Positions 8,072-17,827 of a stretch of DNA of 32,123 bases are shown piece after piece. This stretch comes from Ferrithrix thermotolerans DSM 19514. Its GTDB lineage: Bacteria; Actinomycetota; Acidimicrobiia; Acidimicrobiales; Ilumatobacteraceae. The stretch spans positions 1 to 32,123 of the forward strand of contig CAMCZA010000005.1 in assembly GCA_945885515.1 (NCBI GenBank), in the 5' to 3' direction. Position 1 is the first letter of the stretch. The number at the start of each line of letters is the position of its first letter. The notes under the pieces are model-generated. The model searched no databases and was not told where the DNA came from. It saw only the letters and a list, made by a program, of their open reading frames with translations. The translations under genes and the position numbers were made by a program.

Positions 8072-8136
8072 ATTTGAATAATTACGCGTGACTGAAAGTG
8101 TCAGGTCGTTGTTGTAAACCCGACTAGTTTCTTGTT

Positions 8137-10851
8137 ATGAAATTGATGGCGCTCGACGGTAACTCGTTGGCATATCGTGCCTTTTTTGCTTTGCCGACAG
8201 ACATGGTCACAGCAAATGGTCAAGTTACAAATGCAATTTATGGTTTCACATCAATGTTGCTGACTTTATTGAAGGATCATAAACCCGATGGAATAATCGT
8301 CGTCTTTGATCGCAAAGAAAAAACCTTTCGACATGTTGCAGCGCCAGAATACAAGGCTCAGCGCGAAGCCCAGCCAGATATTTTGTATCAGCAACTTGAC
8401 TTGATTCGTCAGTTATTGGAGGCGATGGGTGTAGTGGCGATTGATGCGGCCGGTTTTGAAGGCGATGATCTGATTGCTACCATCGCCGCAAAAGCCGAAG
8501 ATGCAGGCGATGATCTGATCATTGTCACCGGTGATCGAGACAATTACCAACTAGTTAGCGACCCAAATATTCGGGTGTTGTATAACAAGCGCGGTGTTAG
8601 TGACTATGCGTTGTATGACGAAGCGGGTATTTTTGAACGCACCGGAGTCACGCCAAAACAATATGCAGATTATGCAGCGCTTCGTGGAGACCCAAGTGAC
8701 AATTTAGATGGAGTTCCCGGAGTCGGCGAGAAGACCGCTGCCAAACTGATCAACAAATACCTAAGCCTTGTCAATGTTTTTGATCATGCTGATGAGCAGA
8801 CACCGAAACTTAAACAGGCGCTTAACGAAAATAGAGATCGTGTAATTAGAAATGCTGAACTGATGGTGTTGCGTCGTGACGCTCCAGTAACGATTGACAT
8901 CCACGACTCTGTGCCAAGCCCGCGTATGGATGAAGTTAAAAAGATGTTCGCGATGTTTGAATTTCGAACCATGAACACACGATTTTTAGAGGCCCTCAAA
9001 CACTTTAAAATAGATTTGAAGCAAAGTTCAAGAGAAGGCGACAGTCTCGATGCAGGATCTGCCATCTCATCGGACGCAGAAGTCGGCGCATTGACGGCTG
9101 TTATGAAAATATGTGAGTCGTCAAGTGTTGCTTGCACTGCCTTGACGGCAAATCTGATTAGTGATATTTCTGCAGCATGGGTGGGTGACCCAGGTAGGTC
9201 TGAGTTACTTGGTTTAGCTGTTGTGACTAATACGGCGAAACAAGAAGTCACTTGGATAAGCAAATCGCTGTTGGTGAATGTCGATGTGATCAAAGTTCTC
9301 TCGGGTCAATGGCAATTTCGGGGACATAATGTCAAGCCGTTGTTGCGAAGTCTGCTTGGTCTAAAAATTGACTTGAAATACATGGTCTTAGATACGGCGA
9401 TCGCAGCATATTTGCTTGACCCGTCAGAAGCTAAGTACGAAATCGAACAAGTTGCTGAGCGTTATTTAGGTTTTAAATTCGTTGCCGCAACCAAAGACAG
9501 TGACGATGGACAATTGAATTTCGATTCCGTTGACACAGAGTCAGGGGTGATGACGAGTTCTGCCAACGCGGCGCTTGGTGTGGCGCTCGTTTCGCAAGTA
9601 CTGACAGACTCGCTCACGAAACTAAATCTTTTGAAGTTGTACCAGGAGATCGAGCATCCGCTAGTCAGGGTTCTGGCGAAGATGGAATATCTAGGTGTAC
9701 AGATAGATCGAAAGCAGTTGGGCGCAATCAATGATCGATTGACCGCTGAGTGTTTACGGCTCACCAAACACCTACATGGTGTTGCTAAAAGTGAGTTTAA
9801 TTTGAACTCGCCACTGCAACTTCGCAAGATTCTCTACGAAGACAAAAAGCTGACTGTGGGTAAGAAAAATAAAACAGGACCCTCGACAGATGCTGCGACA
9901 CTTGAGAAGCTCAAAGATCAGTGGCCCGAGTTCATTGAGCCGTTGCTTGAATATCGTGAAGTTGAGAAACTTCGGTCGACATACGGCGAAGGTCTGCTAT
10001 CTGTTGTCGAATCAGACGACAGAATTCATGCAACTTTCAACCAAACAGTTGCTCGCACTGGAAGATTAAGTAGTGACAAACCAAATCTTCATAACATCCC
10101 GATACGCAGTGAGCAAGGAAAAGTTTTTCGTACGGCTTTTATTCCGCGCAAAAGTTCGCGTCTGCTCGTTGCTGACTACAACCAAATTGAACTTCGATGT
10201 ATTGCTCATTTAGCGAATGATCCGGGTTTAATTGACGCTTTCAAGAACAACGTTGATGTCCACAATGTGACTGCAGCAAATATTTTTGGCGTTGCGATTT
10301 CTAAAGTTACGAGTGAACAACGATCCAAAGCCAAGATGGTCTCATACGGTTTGGCATACGGAATGGAGGCCTACGGACTTGCGCAACGCCTAGCCATCGG
10401 GGTTAGTGAAGCAAGTGAGATCTTGGATGCATATTTTGCGGCCTTCCCAAGAGTCAAAAAGTACATGGATGAAACCGTCGAAGAGGCGCGAAAGCGTGGG
10501 TATACCGAGACGCTATTTGGTCGTCGTAGATCAATCCCTGAATTACAAAATCCAAATTTCAGAATTCGACAAGTCGGCGAGCGACAAGCAATGAACTCAG
10601 GGATTCAAGGTTTGGCGGCAGATATTTTTAAAGTCGCGCTCGTACGTATAGACGATGCTTTAGAGGCAGGCGGGTTTGTCTCGCAGTTGGTGCTGCAGGT
10701 TCATGATGAGGTGATTCTTGAGGCTGTTGATATTGAGGAGGCAGCGGTTGAAAGCCTTGTGCGCGACACGATGTGTTCGGCTGCAGAACTCAATGTCCCA
10801 TTGGTTGTGAACCTTGCGTGGGGCGATACTTGGGCTTCGGCGAAAGCCTGA
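8137..10851 (+). CDS. polA: DNA polymerase I (proofreading domain inactive)
   Basis: Repair and lagging-strand polymerase, 904 aa. Residues 1-290 are the 5' nuclease (MALDGNSLAYRAFFALP, FEGDDLIATIAA, DPSDNLDGVPGVGEKTA). The middle 300-500 region has the 3'-5' exonuclease fold, but the DxE of motif I and the YxxxD of motif III are absent (SANAALGVALVSQ in its place), so proofreading should be lost, as in mycobacterial and Thermus PolA. The polymerase domain is intact: motif A ADYNQIELR with Asp680, O-helix R729/K733/Tyr737, and motif C QVHDE with Asp857. Tyr at 737 (Phe762 in E. coli) is the actinobacterial form. It lies 65 bases after the ANTAR regulator and 78 before rpsA. Confidence 0.97.
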   Translation: MKLMALDGNSLAYRAFFALPTDMVTANGQVTNAIYGFTSMLLTLLKDHKPDGIIVVFDRKEKTFRHVAAPEYKAQREAQPDILYQQLDLIRQLLEAMGVVAIDAAGFEGDDLIATIAAKAEDAGDDLIIVTGDRDNYQLVSDPNIRVLYNKRGVSDYALYDEAGIFERTGVTPKQYADYAALRGDPSDNLDGVPGVGEKTAAKLINKYLSLVNVFDHADEQTPKLKQALNENRDRVIRNAELMVLRRDAPVTIDIHDSVPSPRMDEVKKMFAMFEFRTMNTRFLEALKHFKIDLKQSSREGDSLDAGSAISSDAEVGALTAVMKICESSSVACTALTANLISDISAAWVGDPGRSELLGLAVVTNTAKQEVTWISKSLLVNVDVIKVLSGQWQFRGHNVKPLLRSLLGLKIDLKYMVLDTAIAAYLLDPSEAKYEIEQVAERYLGFKFVAATKDSDDGQLNFDSVDTESGVMTSSANAALGVALVSQVLTDSLTKLNLLKLYQEIEHPLVRVLAKMEYLGVQIDRKQLGAINDRLTAECLRLTKHLHGVAKSEFNLNSPLQLRKILYEDKKLTVGKKNKTGPSTDAATLEKLKDQWPEFIEPLLEYREVEKLRSTYGEGLLSVVESDDRIHATFNQTVARTGRLSSDKPNLHNIPIRSEQGKVFRTAFIPRKSSRLLVADYNQIELRCIAHLANDPGLIDAFKNNVDVHNVTAANIFGVAISKVTSEQRSKAKMVSYGLAYGMEAYGLAQRLAIGVSEASEILDAYFAAFPRVKKYMDETVEEARKRGYTETLFGRRRSIPELQNPNFRIRQVGERQAMNSGIQGLAADIFKVALVRIDDALEAGGFVSQLVLQVHDEVILEAVDIEEAAVESLVRDTMCSAAELNVPLVVNLAWGDTWASAKA

Positions 10852-10879
10852 TTTCTACTCGTATCTAGATGCCCTTCGG

Positions 10880-10885
10880 GTAGGC
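10880..10885 (+). promoter_or_regulatory. Candidate -10 box upstream of rpsA
   Basis: TAGGCT lies 44 bases before the GTG of rpsA in the 78-base gap after polA. It fits the actinobacterial TANNNT consensus. A pyrimidine-rich leader (CCTATCCACCTCTCCTATCC) follows. No convincing -35 is seen 16-18 bases upstream. A promoter here is expected because ribosomal protein S1 should be made in far larger amounts than PolA. Confidence 0.35.
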
Positions 10886-10929
10886 TAAACCGTCCTATCC
10901 ACCTCTCCTATCCGCCGAAAGTTACAACC

Positions 10930-12267
10930 GTGTCAACCGATCAAATAGTTATGTCCTCTCCCGCAATGGGAACCTTCGATTCCGATGGAAATTACACCCC
11001 TCGTAAAGTTACGGAACGAGATGTTTCCTTTGCTGACTCAATCAACGAAACAATGGTTGAACTTAAAGAAGGAAAGTTAGTTACCGGAACAGTTGTACGA
11101 ATCACTCGCGATGAAGTTCTCGTTGAGATTGGATATAAAACAGAAGGCGTAATTCTCAATCGCGAACTTTCAATTCGTCAAGATGCTGATCCAAATACGA
11201 TCGTCAAGTTGGGTGAGAAGATTGAGACTCTGATTCTCACTCTTGAAGACAAAGAAGGTCGGTTGTTGCTCTCAAAGAAGCGTGCGCAGTACGAGCGTGC
11301 ATGGGGAGATATTGAGGCGATTAAAAATAGCGATGGAACTGTTGAAGGCGTCGTAATTGAAGCCGTTAAGGGCGGTTTAATCGTAGATATCGGTCTCCGT
11401 GGCTTTTTGCCAGCGTCACTCGTTGAGTTGCGTCGTGTGCGCGATTTGGCACCGTACCTTGGTCAGCGCATCACCGCAAAAATTCTTGAGCTTGATCGCC
11501 AACGAAACAATGTTGTACTTTCGCGACGAGTTTTGCTTGAGCAAAATCAGAAGGGAAGTCAAAGCGACTTCCTTGAGAATCTCGCAATCGGCGAAGTTCG
11601 AACTGGTCGAGTCTCGAGCGTTGTTGCCTTCGGTGCCTTCGTTGATCTAGGAGGCATGGACGGACTGATCCACGTTTCAGAATTGTCGTGGAAGCATGTT
11701 GACAATCCAAGTGCAGTCGTAAAAATTGGGGATGAAGTTTCGGTCAAGGTTCTTGAAATTGATCGTGAACGAGATCGAATCAGTTTGTCGCTCAAAGCAA
11801 CGCAGCAAGATCCTTGGCAGGAATTTGCATCAAGCCATCAAGTTGGGCAACTTGTTTACGGTCGCGTCACAAAACTTGTTCCATTCGGTGGTTTCGTTCA
11901 AGTTGGTGACGGTATTGAAGGTCTCGTCCACATCTCAGAGATGTCTACACATCATGTTGAGGCACCAGAACAAGTCGTCACTCCGAGCGAAGAACTTTGG
12001 GTCAAGATCATTGATCTCGACTTGGCTCGTCGTCGAATAAGTTTGTCAATCAAGCAGGCGGCAGAAGGTGGCGAATTGGCTGAAGAATATCGAGGTCAGT
12101 TTCAAACTGACGACCAGGGCAATTGGGTAAGCGGAGATGATTCGTCGCGTGAATCTGCGTGGGCAGAGTTTTTTGATCCAAATGCAGTTGCCACACCAGA
12201 GACAGCCGAGCAGGCACCAGCAGAGACACCAGTCGCTTCTGCTGTCGATGAGCCAAGTGCAGGCTGA
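10930..12267 (+). CDS. rpsA: Ribosomal protein S1
   Basis: A 30S protein that helps capture mRNA. It has 445 aa with four S1 (OB-fold) repeats: about 45-115 (GKLVTGTVVRITRDEVLVEIGYKTEGV), 130-200 (GTVEGVVIEAVKGGLIVDIG), 215-287 (GEVRTGRVSSVVAFGAFVDLG) and 302-375 (GQLVYGRVTKLVPFGGFVQVGDG), then an acidic, Ala/Pro/Glu-rich tail. Four repeats is the normal actinobacterial number (six in E. coli). The last two repeats carry the canonical FGAF/FGGF RNA-binding face and the first two are more divergent. The GTG start at 10930 is used; an ATG seven codons later is an alternative. The next gene, coaE, is its usual actinobacterial neighbour. Confidence 0.96.
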   Translation: MSTDQIVMSSPAMGTFDSDGNYTPRKVTERDVSFADSINETMVELKEGKLVTGTVVRITRDEVLVEIGYKTEGVILNRELSIRQDADPNTIVKLGEKIETLILTLEDKEGRLLLSKKRAQYERAWGDIEAIKNSDGTVEGVVIEAVKGGLIVDIGLRGFLPASLVELRRVRDLAPYLGQRITAKILELDRQRNNVVLSRRVLLEQNQKGSQSDFLENLAIGEVRTGRVSSVVAFGAFVDLGGMDGLIHVSELSWKHVDNPSAVVKIGDEVSVKVLEIDRERDRISLSLKATQQDPWQEFASSHQVGQLVYGRVTKLVPFGGFVQVGDGIEGLVHISEMSTHHVEAPEQVVTPSEELWVKIIDLDLARRRISLSIKQAAEGGELAEEYRGQFQTDDQGNWVSGDDSSRESAWAEFFDPNAVATPETAEQAPAETPVASAVDEPSAG

Positions 12268-12300
12268 TTAATTAACTAAAGATCAAACACCGAAAATAAC

Positions 12301-12306
12301 TACAGT
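12301..12306 (+). promoter_or_regulatory. Candidate -10 box for a near-leaderless coaE transcript
   Basis: TACAGT is followed by nine bases and then the coaE ATG at 12316. There is no Shine-Dalgarno-like sequence in between (GAGTCTCAA). It fits the TANNNT consensus; no strong -35 is visible. Confidence 0.35.
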
Positions 12307-12315
12307 GAGTCTCAA

Positions 12316-12909
12316 ATGATTCTCATTGGATTAACTGGCGGAATCGGTTGTGGTAAGTCTGAGGTTTCGCGGTTGCTTGCAGACCGTGGTGCAATCATCA
12401 TCGACGCAGATCTGATTGTCCGTGAATTGCAACTGCCAAACGGTGAGATATTCAATCAAATGGTCGAGATGTTCGGCGACTCGGTTGTCGCAGATGACGG
12501 AACATTAAATCGTGGCGCCGTAGCCAACGAAGTGTTCAAGGACAAAGGGATTCTAAAAAAACTTAACGAGTTGATACATCCTGTTGTGCGCCGGGTAATG
12601 AACGAACGAGTCAAGAGTTACAGCGATACCTCTAAAGTCGTCGTGCTCGATATTCCATTACTAGTAGAGAACCCACGAGAAGGATTAGATGGCGTTGTTG
12701 TCGTTGACCTTGACCCAGAAATAGCCGTGGAACGAATTGTCGAGCAACGAAAAATGAATATTGATGACGCCAAGGCGAGAGTTGCAAACCAATCCTCGCG
12801 CGAGCAACGCAGGGCGATTGCAAACTTTATAATTGATAATTCTGGAGATCGAAAAGCACTCGACTTGCAAGTTGATGCGGCTTGGTCTTGGATTAACGCC
12901 CTGAAATGA
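12316..12909 (+). CDS. coaE: Dephospho-CoA kinase
   Basis: It phosphorylates dephospho-CoA at the 3' ribose hydroxyl, the last step of coenzyme A synthesis. The 197-aa protein is a P-loop kinase with Walker A GGIGCGKS (residues 8-15), DADLIVREL for substrate binding, the lid region containing RIVEQRKMN, and [21 protein letters not shown] near the C-terminus, all typical of CoaE. Actinobacterial CoaE often has a C-terminal UPF0157 extension; this one lacks it. Its stop overlaps the uvrB start by four bases (ATGA). Confidence 0.96.
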   Translation: MILIGLTGGIGCGKSEVSRLLADRGAIIIDADLIVRELQLPNGEIFNQMVEMFGDSVVADDGTLNRGAVANEVFKDKGILKKLNELIHPVVRRVMNERVKSYSDTSKVVVLDIPLLVENPREGLDGVVVVDLDPEIAVERIVEQRKMNIDDAKARVANQSSREQRRAIANFIIDNSGDRKALDLQVDAAWSWINALK

Positions 12910-14942
12910 GCGAACGAAAGTTTGTAGTTGACTCGCCATTTTCTCCAGCGGGGGATCAACCTGAAGCAATTGAGAAACTTGCCGAGGGAGTAAATCGCGG
13001 CGACAGATTTCAGACTCTTCTAGGAATTACCGGGTCGGGTAAGTCAGCAACTATTGCCTGGACAATTGAGAAGGTACAGCGCCCAACACTGATTCTTGCA
13101 CCGAACAAATCGCTTGCGGCGCAACTTGCTCAAGAGATGCGAGAGTTCTTTCCGAATAATCGTGTCGAGTATTTCGTCAGTTATTACGACTACTACCAAC
13201 CCGAGGCGTACATTGCGTCAAGCGATACCTTCATCGAAAAAGACTCTTCAATCAACGATGAAATAGATAGATTGCGCCACTCGGCAACCGCCGCACTTTT
13301 GACTAGGCGAGACACGATAGTGGTGGCCTCTGTCAGTTGTATCTACGGCATGGGCGACCCTGGTGAATATCGGGGTAATTTACTTGAGCTTCATGTTGGC
13401 GTTGACTATGACCAACGAAGCATTTTGGCGCGGCTTGTTGGGTTGCAATATGATCGCAATGACTTGACGCTCGGTCGCGGAAACTTTCGTGTTCGCGGTG
13501 ACACGATAGAAGTTCATCCGGCATACGAAGAAACTGTGACGCGCTTCGAGATGTTCGGTGACACTGTCGAGCGAATCACGGTGGTTGATCCAGTAACTGG
13601 TGAAACCCTTCGTGACTTGACCGAGGTCGTCGTCTTTCCGGCGACCCATTATGTCGCTGGTGAAGAGCGAATGAAATTGGCGATGGCGAAAATCGAGACT
13701 GAACTTGCCGAGCGTCTCAAAGTGTTTGAAGCCGAAGGCAAACTTTTGGAGGCTCAACGAATTCGAATGCGAACAATGTTCGACCTTGAGATGATGAAAG
13801 AAGTGGGCTATTGCAACGGAATTGAAAACTATTCGATGCATATTGATGGTCGTAATCATGGAGAGCCACCATTTACTCTGCTGGACTATTTTCCAAAGGA
13901 CTTCTTGCTTGTAATCGACGAAAGCCATGTTGCGGTGCCGCAGTTGCATGGACAATTCGCTGGGGATAGAAGTCGTAAGCAGACGCTCATCGAGCATGGC
14001 TTTCGTTTGCCATCTGCGATTGACAATCGGCCATTGCAGTTTGAAGAAACAATGGAGCGATTGAACCAATGTATTTTTCTTTCGGCCACACCCGCGAAGT
14101 TCGAACTTGGTTTAAGCGATCAGATAGTAGAACAAATCGTCCGCCCAACAGGATTGATTGACCCAGAAGTAATGGTGCGACCAACGACTGGTCAAATAGA
14201 CGATCTGATTGAGATGATTAAGTTGAAAACCGCCAATGGTGACCGAACACTGGTTACGACTCTGACAAAAAAAATGTCCGAAGATTTATCCGAATATCTG
14301 ATTGAGCAGGGTCTGCGGGTCAGATATTTACATTCAAATATTGACACGATTGAACGTATTGAGATATTGCGTGCATTGCGTCTTGGCGAGTTTGACGTCT
14401 TGGTCGGAATTAACTTATTGCGTGAAGGACTCGACTTGCCAGAAGTTTCGCTGGTCGCAATTTTGGATGCTGACAAGCAAGGCTTCCTTCGCAGTCAGAC
14501 ATCGCTGATTCAGATGATCGGACGAGCGGCACGAAATGTCGACGGCCAAGTGATTATGTATGCCGATAATCGAACACCCGCAATGGAGTTTGCAATTTCT
14601 GAGACCGCCAGACGGCGCGAGCTGCAGATTGCCTACAACCTCAAACACGGGATCGATCCGCAAACGGTTCGCAAGGCAATCGGTGACATTCTCTCAATTC
14701 TTCGTCCTGCGTCAGCGGGGGCCAATGGGGCTCCTTACCCCGGCAAGGGAAAGCGCAAAGATCACGAGCGCGACAAGGTTGTGCGTGAGCTTCGGGCTCT
14801 GCCTCAAGATGAGTTAGCCCGACTCATCGCAACCCTTGAAGAGGAAATGAATCAAGCAGCCGAAGAATTGCGTTTTGAATACGCCGCTCGACTTCGTGAC
14901 GAAATAAAAGAACTAAAGCGCGAGTTACGGGATGCGCACTAA
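12906..14942 (+). CDS. uvrB: UvrABC excinuclease subunit B
   Basis: The damage-verifying helicase-like subunit of nucleotide excision repair; it is loaded by UvrA and then pairs with UvrC. The protein has 678 aa. Walker A GITGSGKS (residues 40-47), the beta-hairpin [10 protein letters not shown] (about 93-102) that probes the DNA, DESH motif II in LLVIDESHV, helicase motifs VI around [12 protein letters not shown], and a C-terminal UVR domain (about 640-675) for UvrC contact are all present. Translationally coupled to coaE by an ATGA overlap and followed after 17 bases by uvrA. Confidence 0.98.
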   Translation: MSERKFVVDSPFSPAGDQPEAIEKLAEGVNRGDRFQTLLGITGSGKSATIAWTIEKVQRPTLILAPNKSLAAQLAQEMREFFPNNRVEYFVSYYDYYQPEAYIASSDTFIEKDSSINDEIDRLRHSATAALLTRRDTIVVASVSCIYGMGDPGEYRGNLLELHVGVDYDQRSILARLVGLQYDRNDLTLGRGNFRVRGDTIEVHPAYEETVTRFEMFGDTVERITVVDPVTGETLRDLTEVVVFPATHYVAGEERMKLAMAKIETELAERLKVFEAEGKLLEAQRIRMRTMFDLEMMKEVGYCNGIENYSMHIDGRNHGEPPFTLLDYFPKDFLLVIDESHVAVPQLHGQFAGDRSRKQTLIEHGFRLPSAIDNRPLQFEETMERLNQCIFLSATPAKFELGLSDQIVEQIVRPTGLIDPEVMVRPTTGQIDDLIEMIKLKTANGDRTLVTTLTKKMSEDLSEYLIEQGLRVRYLHSNIDTIERIEILRALRLGEFDVLVGINLLREGLDLPEVSLVAILDADKQGFLRSQTSLIQMIGRAARNVDGQVIMYADNRTPAMEFAISETARRRELQIAYNLKHGIDPQTVRKAIGDILSILRPASAGANGAPYPGKGKRKDHERDKVVRELRALPQDELARLIATLEEEMNQAAEELRFEYAARLRDEIKELKRELRDAH

Positions 14943-14959
14943 GCCTTTGTAGCCTTCGG

Positions 14960-17815
14960 ATGATGGCTAACAAGATAATTGTCCGCGGTGCTCGCGAACA
15001 CAACTTAAAAAATATCAATGTCGAACTGCCGCGCGACAAATTAATCGTAATCACAGGGTTGTCGGGCTCGGGTAAATCCAGTTTGGCTTTTGACACGATT
15101 TATGCCGAAGGGCAGAGACGTTATGTCGAGTCGCTGAGTTCGTATGCGCGCCAGTTTTTGGGTCAAATGGATAAACCAGATGTTGATTTGATTGATGGTC
15201 TTTCACCGGCGATTTCAATTGATCAAAAGTCGTCATCAAGAAATCCGCGATCAACGGTCGGCACGATCACCGAGGTCTACGACTATTTGCGTTTGCTGTA
15301 TGCGCGCATTGGAGTTCAACACTGTCCGAAGGATATGACCAAACTCTCAAGGCAGACTCCACAACAGATAGTTGATCGAATTTTGAAACTTCCAGAAGGA
15401 ACACGGTTCCAGGTTTTGGCACCAGTTGTTCGCGGGCGAAAAGGCGAATACGACACTTTGTTGCAAGAGTTGGCAGCGCAAGGGTTCTCTCGTGCGAGAG
15501 TTGACGGTGAGGTCGTCGAGATAAGCGAGTTTCTCAAAAAAGATAAGCGCTTAGCAAAGTATGAACAACATCAAATAGACATTATTGTTGATCGACTCGT
15601 TCGTAAAGACAACATCAGTCGGCGTTTAACTGATTCACTTGAAACCGCACTTCGACTTGCCGATGGTGTGGCAGAAATAGAACTTGTTGAAGGTGGTGAG
15701 CCGATAACAGTTAGTCAGCATCTGGCTTGTCCAAAGTGTGGAACAAGTTTCGAAGAACTGGCGCCGCGAAACTTTTCGTTCAATTCGCCATACGGTGCCT
15801 GTGAAACCTGCCTGGGCCTGGGCACAAAATATGAAGTTGATATAGACCTTGTTGTTCCAGATCCAAACATGACCATCAACGAAGGCGCTCTTGCTCCATG
15901 GCGGTCTGCACACACTCAATATTTCACACGAATGCTCGAGGCTGTTGCTGACCGCTTTGAAATTGATCTTGATAAAAAGTGGTCGAAACTGTCGGTCAAG
16001 GCCCAAAAAATCGTAATGAACGGCGTAGACGACAACATGATGATCAAGTATCGCAATCGCTATGGTCGAACCCGCGAATACAGCACATCGTACGAGGGAG
16101 TTATTCCGTGGATCAAACGTCGTCACGAAACTGCTGAGAGCGATAATGCCCGCGAACAATTTGAAAGTTACATGCGCGAAGTGCCATGTCCAAAATGTAA
16201 AGGAGCACGACTCAAGCCTTCATCATTGGCGGTGCTCGTTGACGGAAAACATATCTCCGAGGTGTGTGCGATGTCGATTGCAGAATCAGCAAAGTTCTTG
16301 GCAAGTTTTGAACTTTCAGACCGAGACACCATCATCGCCGAGAGAATTACAAAAGAAATTAACGCGCGACTTGGCTTCTTATTAGATGTTGGCCTTGACT
16401 ACTTAACTCTCTCACGTGCGGCGGCAACACTGGCTGGTGGTGAAGCGCAACGAATTCGTCTTGCAAGTCAGATCGGTTCAGGACTTGTTGGCACCCTTTA
16501 TGTTCTCGACGAACCAAGCATTGGCTTGCATCAGCGCGATAATCATCGATTAATTGAAACACTGCAGCGTTTGCGCGATTTGGGCAACACGGTGATCGTT
16601 GTCGAACACGACGAAGACACAATTCGATCTTGTGATTGGCTGGTTGACATCGGTCCTGGCGCCGGTGAACATGGTGGACAAGTTGTTTACAGCGGGGCTG
16701 TTGGCGGTGTATTGAAAGTCGCTGAGTCAATCACTGGACAGTATTTGTCGGGCAAGCGATCTGTAGAGATTCCAGTGATGCGACGCGAACCTAATAAAGA
16801 GTTCCTTTCAATCAGAGGAGCCCGCGAGCACAACCTAAAAAACCTAAATGTAAAGATTCCATTGGGATGTTTTGTTGCTGTAACAGGCGTATCGGGTAGC
16901 GGCAAGAGCACGTTGATCAGAGACATTCTTTTGCCTTCGTTGATGCAAAAGATTTACAAGTCAAAAGATGCACCTGGACGCCATACAGGGGTAGACGGCA
17001 TACAACATCTTGACAAGGTCATCGATATGGATCAATCACCAATTGGGCGCACTCCTAGATCGAACCCTGCGACATACACGGGTGTTTTTGATGATATTCG
17101 CAAACTATTCTCTTCAACCCCCGAAGCAAAAGTGCGTGGCTACATGCCAGGAAGATTTAGTTTCAATGTTCCTGGTGGTCGCTGCGAAGCATGTTCTGGC
17201 GATGGAACAATCAAGATTGAGATGCACTTTCTACCCGATGTATATGTGCCGTGCGAAGTTTGTAAAGGTGCCAGGTATAACCGTGACACTTTGGAAATTA
17301 CTTTCAAAAGCAAAAATATCGCTGATGTACTTGATATGCCGGTCTCCGATGCCGTCGACTTTTTCGCCAACCAACCGAGAATAGCCAGACATATGCAGAC
17401 ATTCGTCGACGTCGGATTGGGATATGTGCGTCTAGGCCAATCAGCGCCAACACTTTCCGGGGGTGAGGCTCAACGCGTAAAGCTTGCGAGCGAACTTTCA
17501 AAGCGCAGTACAGGTCACACGATTTATCTTTTGGACGAACCAACAACCGGTCTGCACTTTGAAGATGTTCGAAGGTTATTGATCGTCTTGGCGCGTCTTG
17601 TTGATCAAGGCAACACTGTGCTTGTGATTGAACACAATCTTGACGTGATTAAGACAGCCGATTGGATCATTGACCTCGGTCCAGAAGGGGGCAGCGGAGG
17701 TGGAACTGTCGTTGCTGAAGGATCACCTGAAGCAGTCGCGAAGATTGGTGCATCGCATACTGGTCGATATCTTGCCAAAATGCTAACTTCCAAGCCAGTC
17801 AAAAAGAAAAAATAA
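14960..17815 (+). CDS. uvrA: UvrABC excinuclease subunit A
   Basis: The damage-recognition ATPase of nucleotide excision repair, 951 aa, with two ABC-type nucleotide sites. N-terminal Walker A GLSGSGKS is at residues 33-40 and the second site is GVSGSGKS; both [14 protein letters not shown] and [14 protein letters not shown] signatures are intact. The first zinc module has Cys257, Cys260, Cys281 and Cys284; another CxxC pair lies in [11 protein letters not shown], and the C-terminal zinc module spans CEACSGDG to [17 protein letters not shown] box (14950-14955) precedes the start, and the gene opens ATGATG, so the second ATG (14963) may be the true, leaderless start. uvrC follows after 12 bases. 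Confidence 0.98.
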   Translation: MMANKIIVRGAREHNLKNINVELPRDKLIVITGLSGSGKSSLAFDTIYAEGQRRYVESLSSYARQFLGQMDKPDVDLIDGLSPAISIDQKSSSRNPRSTVGTITEVYDYLRLLYARIGVQHCPKDMTKLSRQTPQQIVDRILKLPEGTRFQVLAPVVRGRKGEYDTLLQELAAQGFSRARVDGEVVEISEFLKKDKRLAKYEQHQIDIIVDRLVRKDNISRRLTDSLETALRLADGVAEIELVEGGEPITVSQHLACPKCGTSFEELAPRNFSFNSPYGACETCLGLGTKYEVDIDLVVPDPNMTINEGALAPWRSAHTQYFTRMLEAVADRFEIDLDKKWSKLSVKAQKIVMNGVDDNMMIKYRNRYGRTREYSTSYEGVIPWIKRRHETAESDNAREQFESYMREVPCPKCKGARLKPSSLAVLVDGKHISEVCAMSIAESAKFLASFELSDRDTIIAERITKEINARLGFLLDVGLDYLTLSRAAATLAGGEAQRIRLASQIGSGLVGTLYVLDEPSIGLHQRDNHRLIETLQRLRDLGNTVIVVEHDEDTIRSCDWLVDIGPGAGEHGGQVVYSGAVGGVLKVAESITGQYLSGKRSVEIPVMRREPNKEFLSIRGAREHNLKNLNVKIPLGCFVAVTGVSGSGKSTLIRDILLPSLMQKIYKSKDAPGRHTGVDGIQHLDKVIDMDQSPIGRTPRSNPATYTGVFDDIRKLFSSTPEAKVRGYMPGRFSFNVPGGRCEACSGDGTIKIEMHFLPDVYVPCEVCKGARYNRDTLEITFKSKNIADVLDMPVSDAVDFFANQPRIARHMQTFVDVGLGYVRLGQSAPTLSGGEAQRVKLASELSKRSTGHTIYLLDEPTTGLHFEDVRRLLIVLARLVDQGNTVLVIEHNLDVIKTADWIIDLGPEGGSGGGTVVAEGSPEAVAKIGASHTGRYLAKMLTSKPVKKKK

Positions 17816-17827
17816 TTCGCGAGACTC

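Noticed and set aside
8784-9293. 169-codon open frame on the minus strand
   Set aside because: Antisense to polA in a region of biased codon use; no ribosome binding site or recognisable protein.
10869-10884. CCC-TTC-GGG hairpin between polA and rpsA as a terminator
   Set aside because: Three base pairs with no T-run is too weak to support; the same bases are better explained as part of a promoter region.
13380-14069. 229-codon open frame on the minus strand
   Set aside because: It lies entirely antisense to uvrB, whose motifs are intact; the product has no recognisable domain and is a shadow frame.
15635-16159. 174-codon open frame on the minus strand
   Set aside because: Antisense to the conserved zinc-finger region of uvrA; no domain or start signal.
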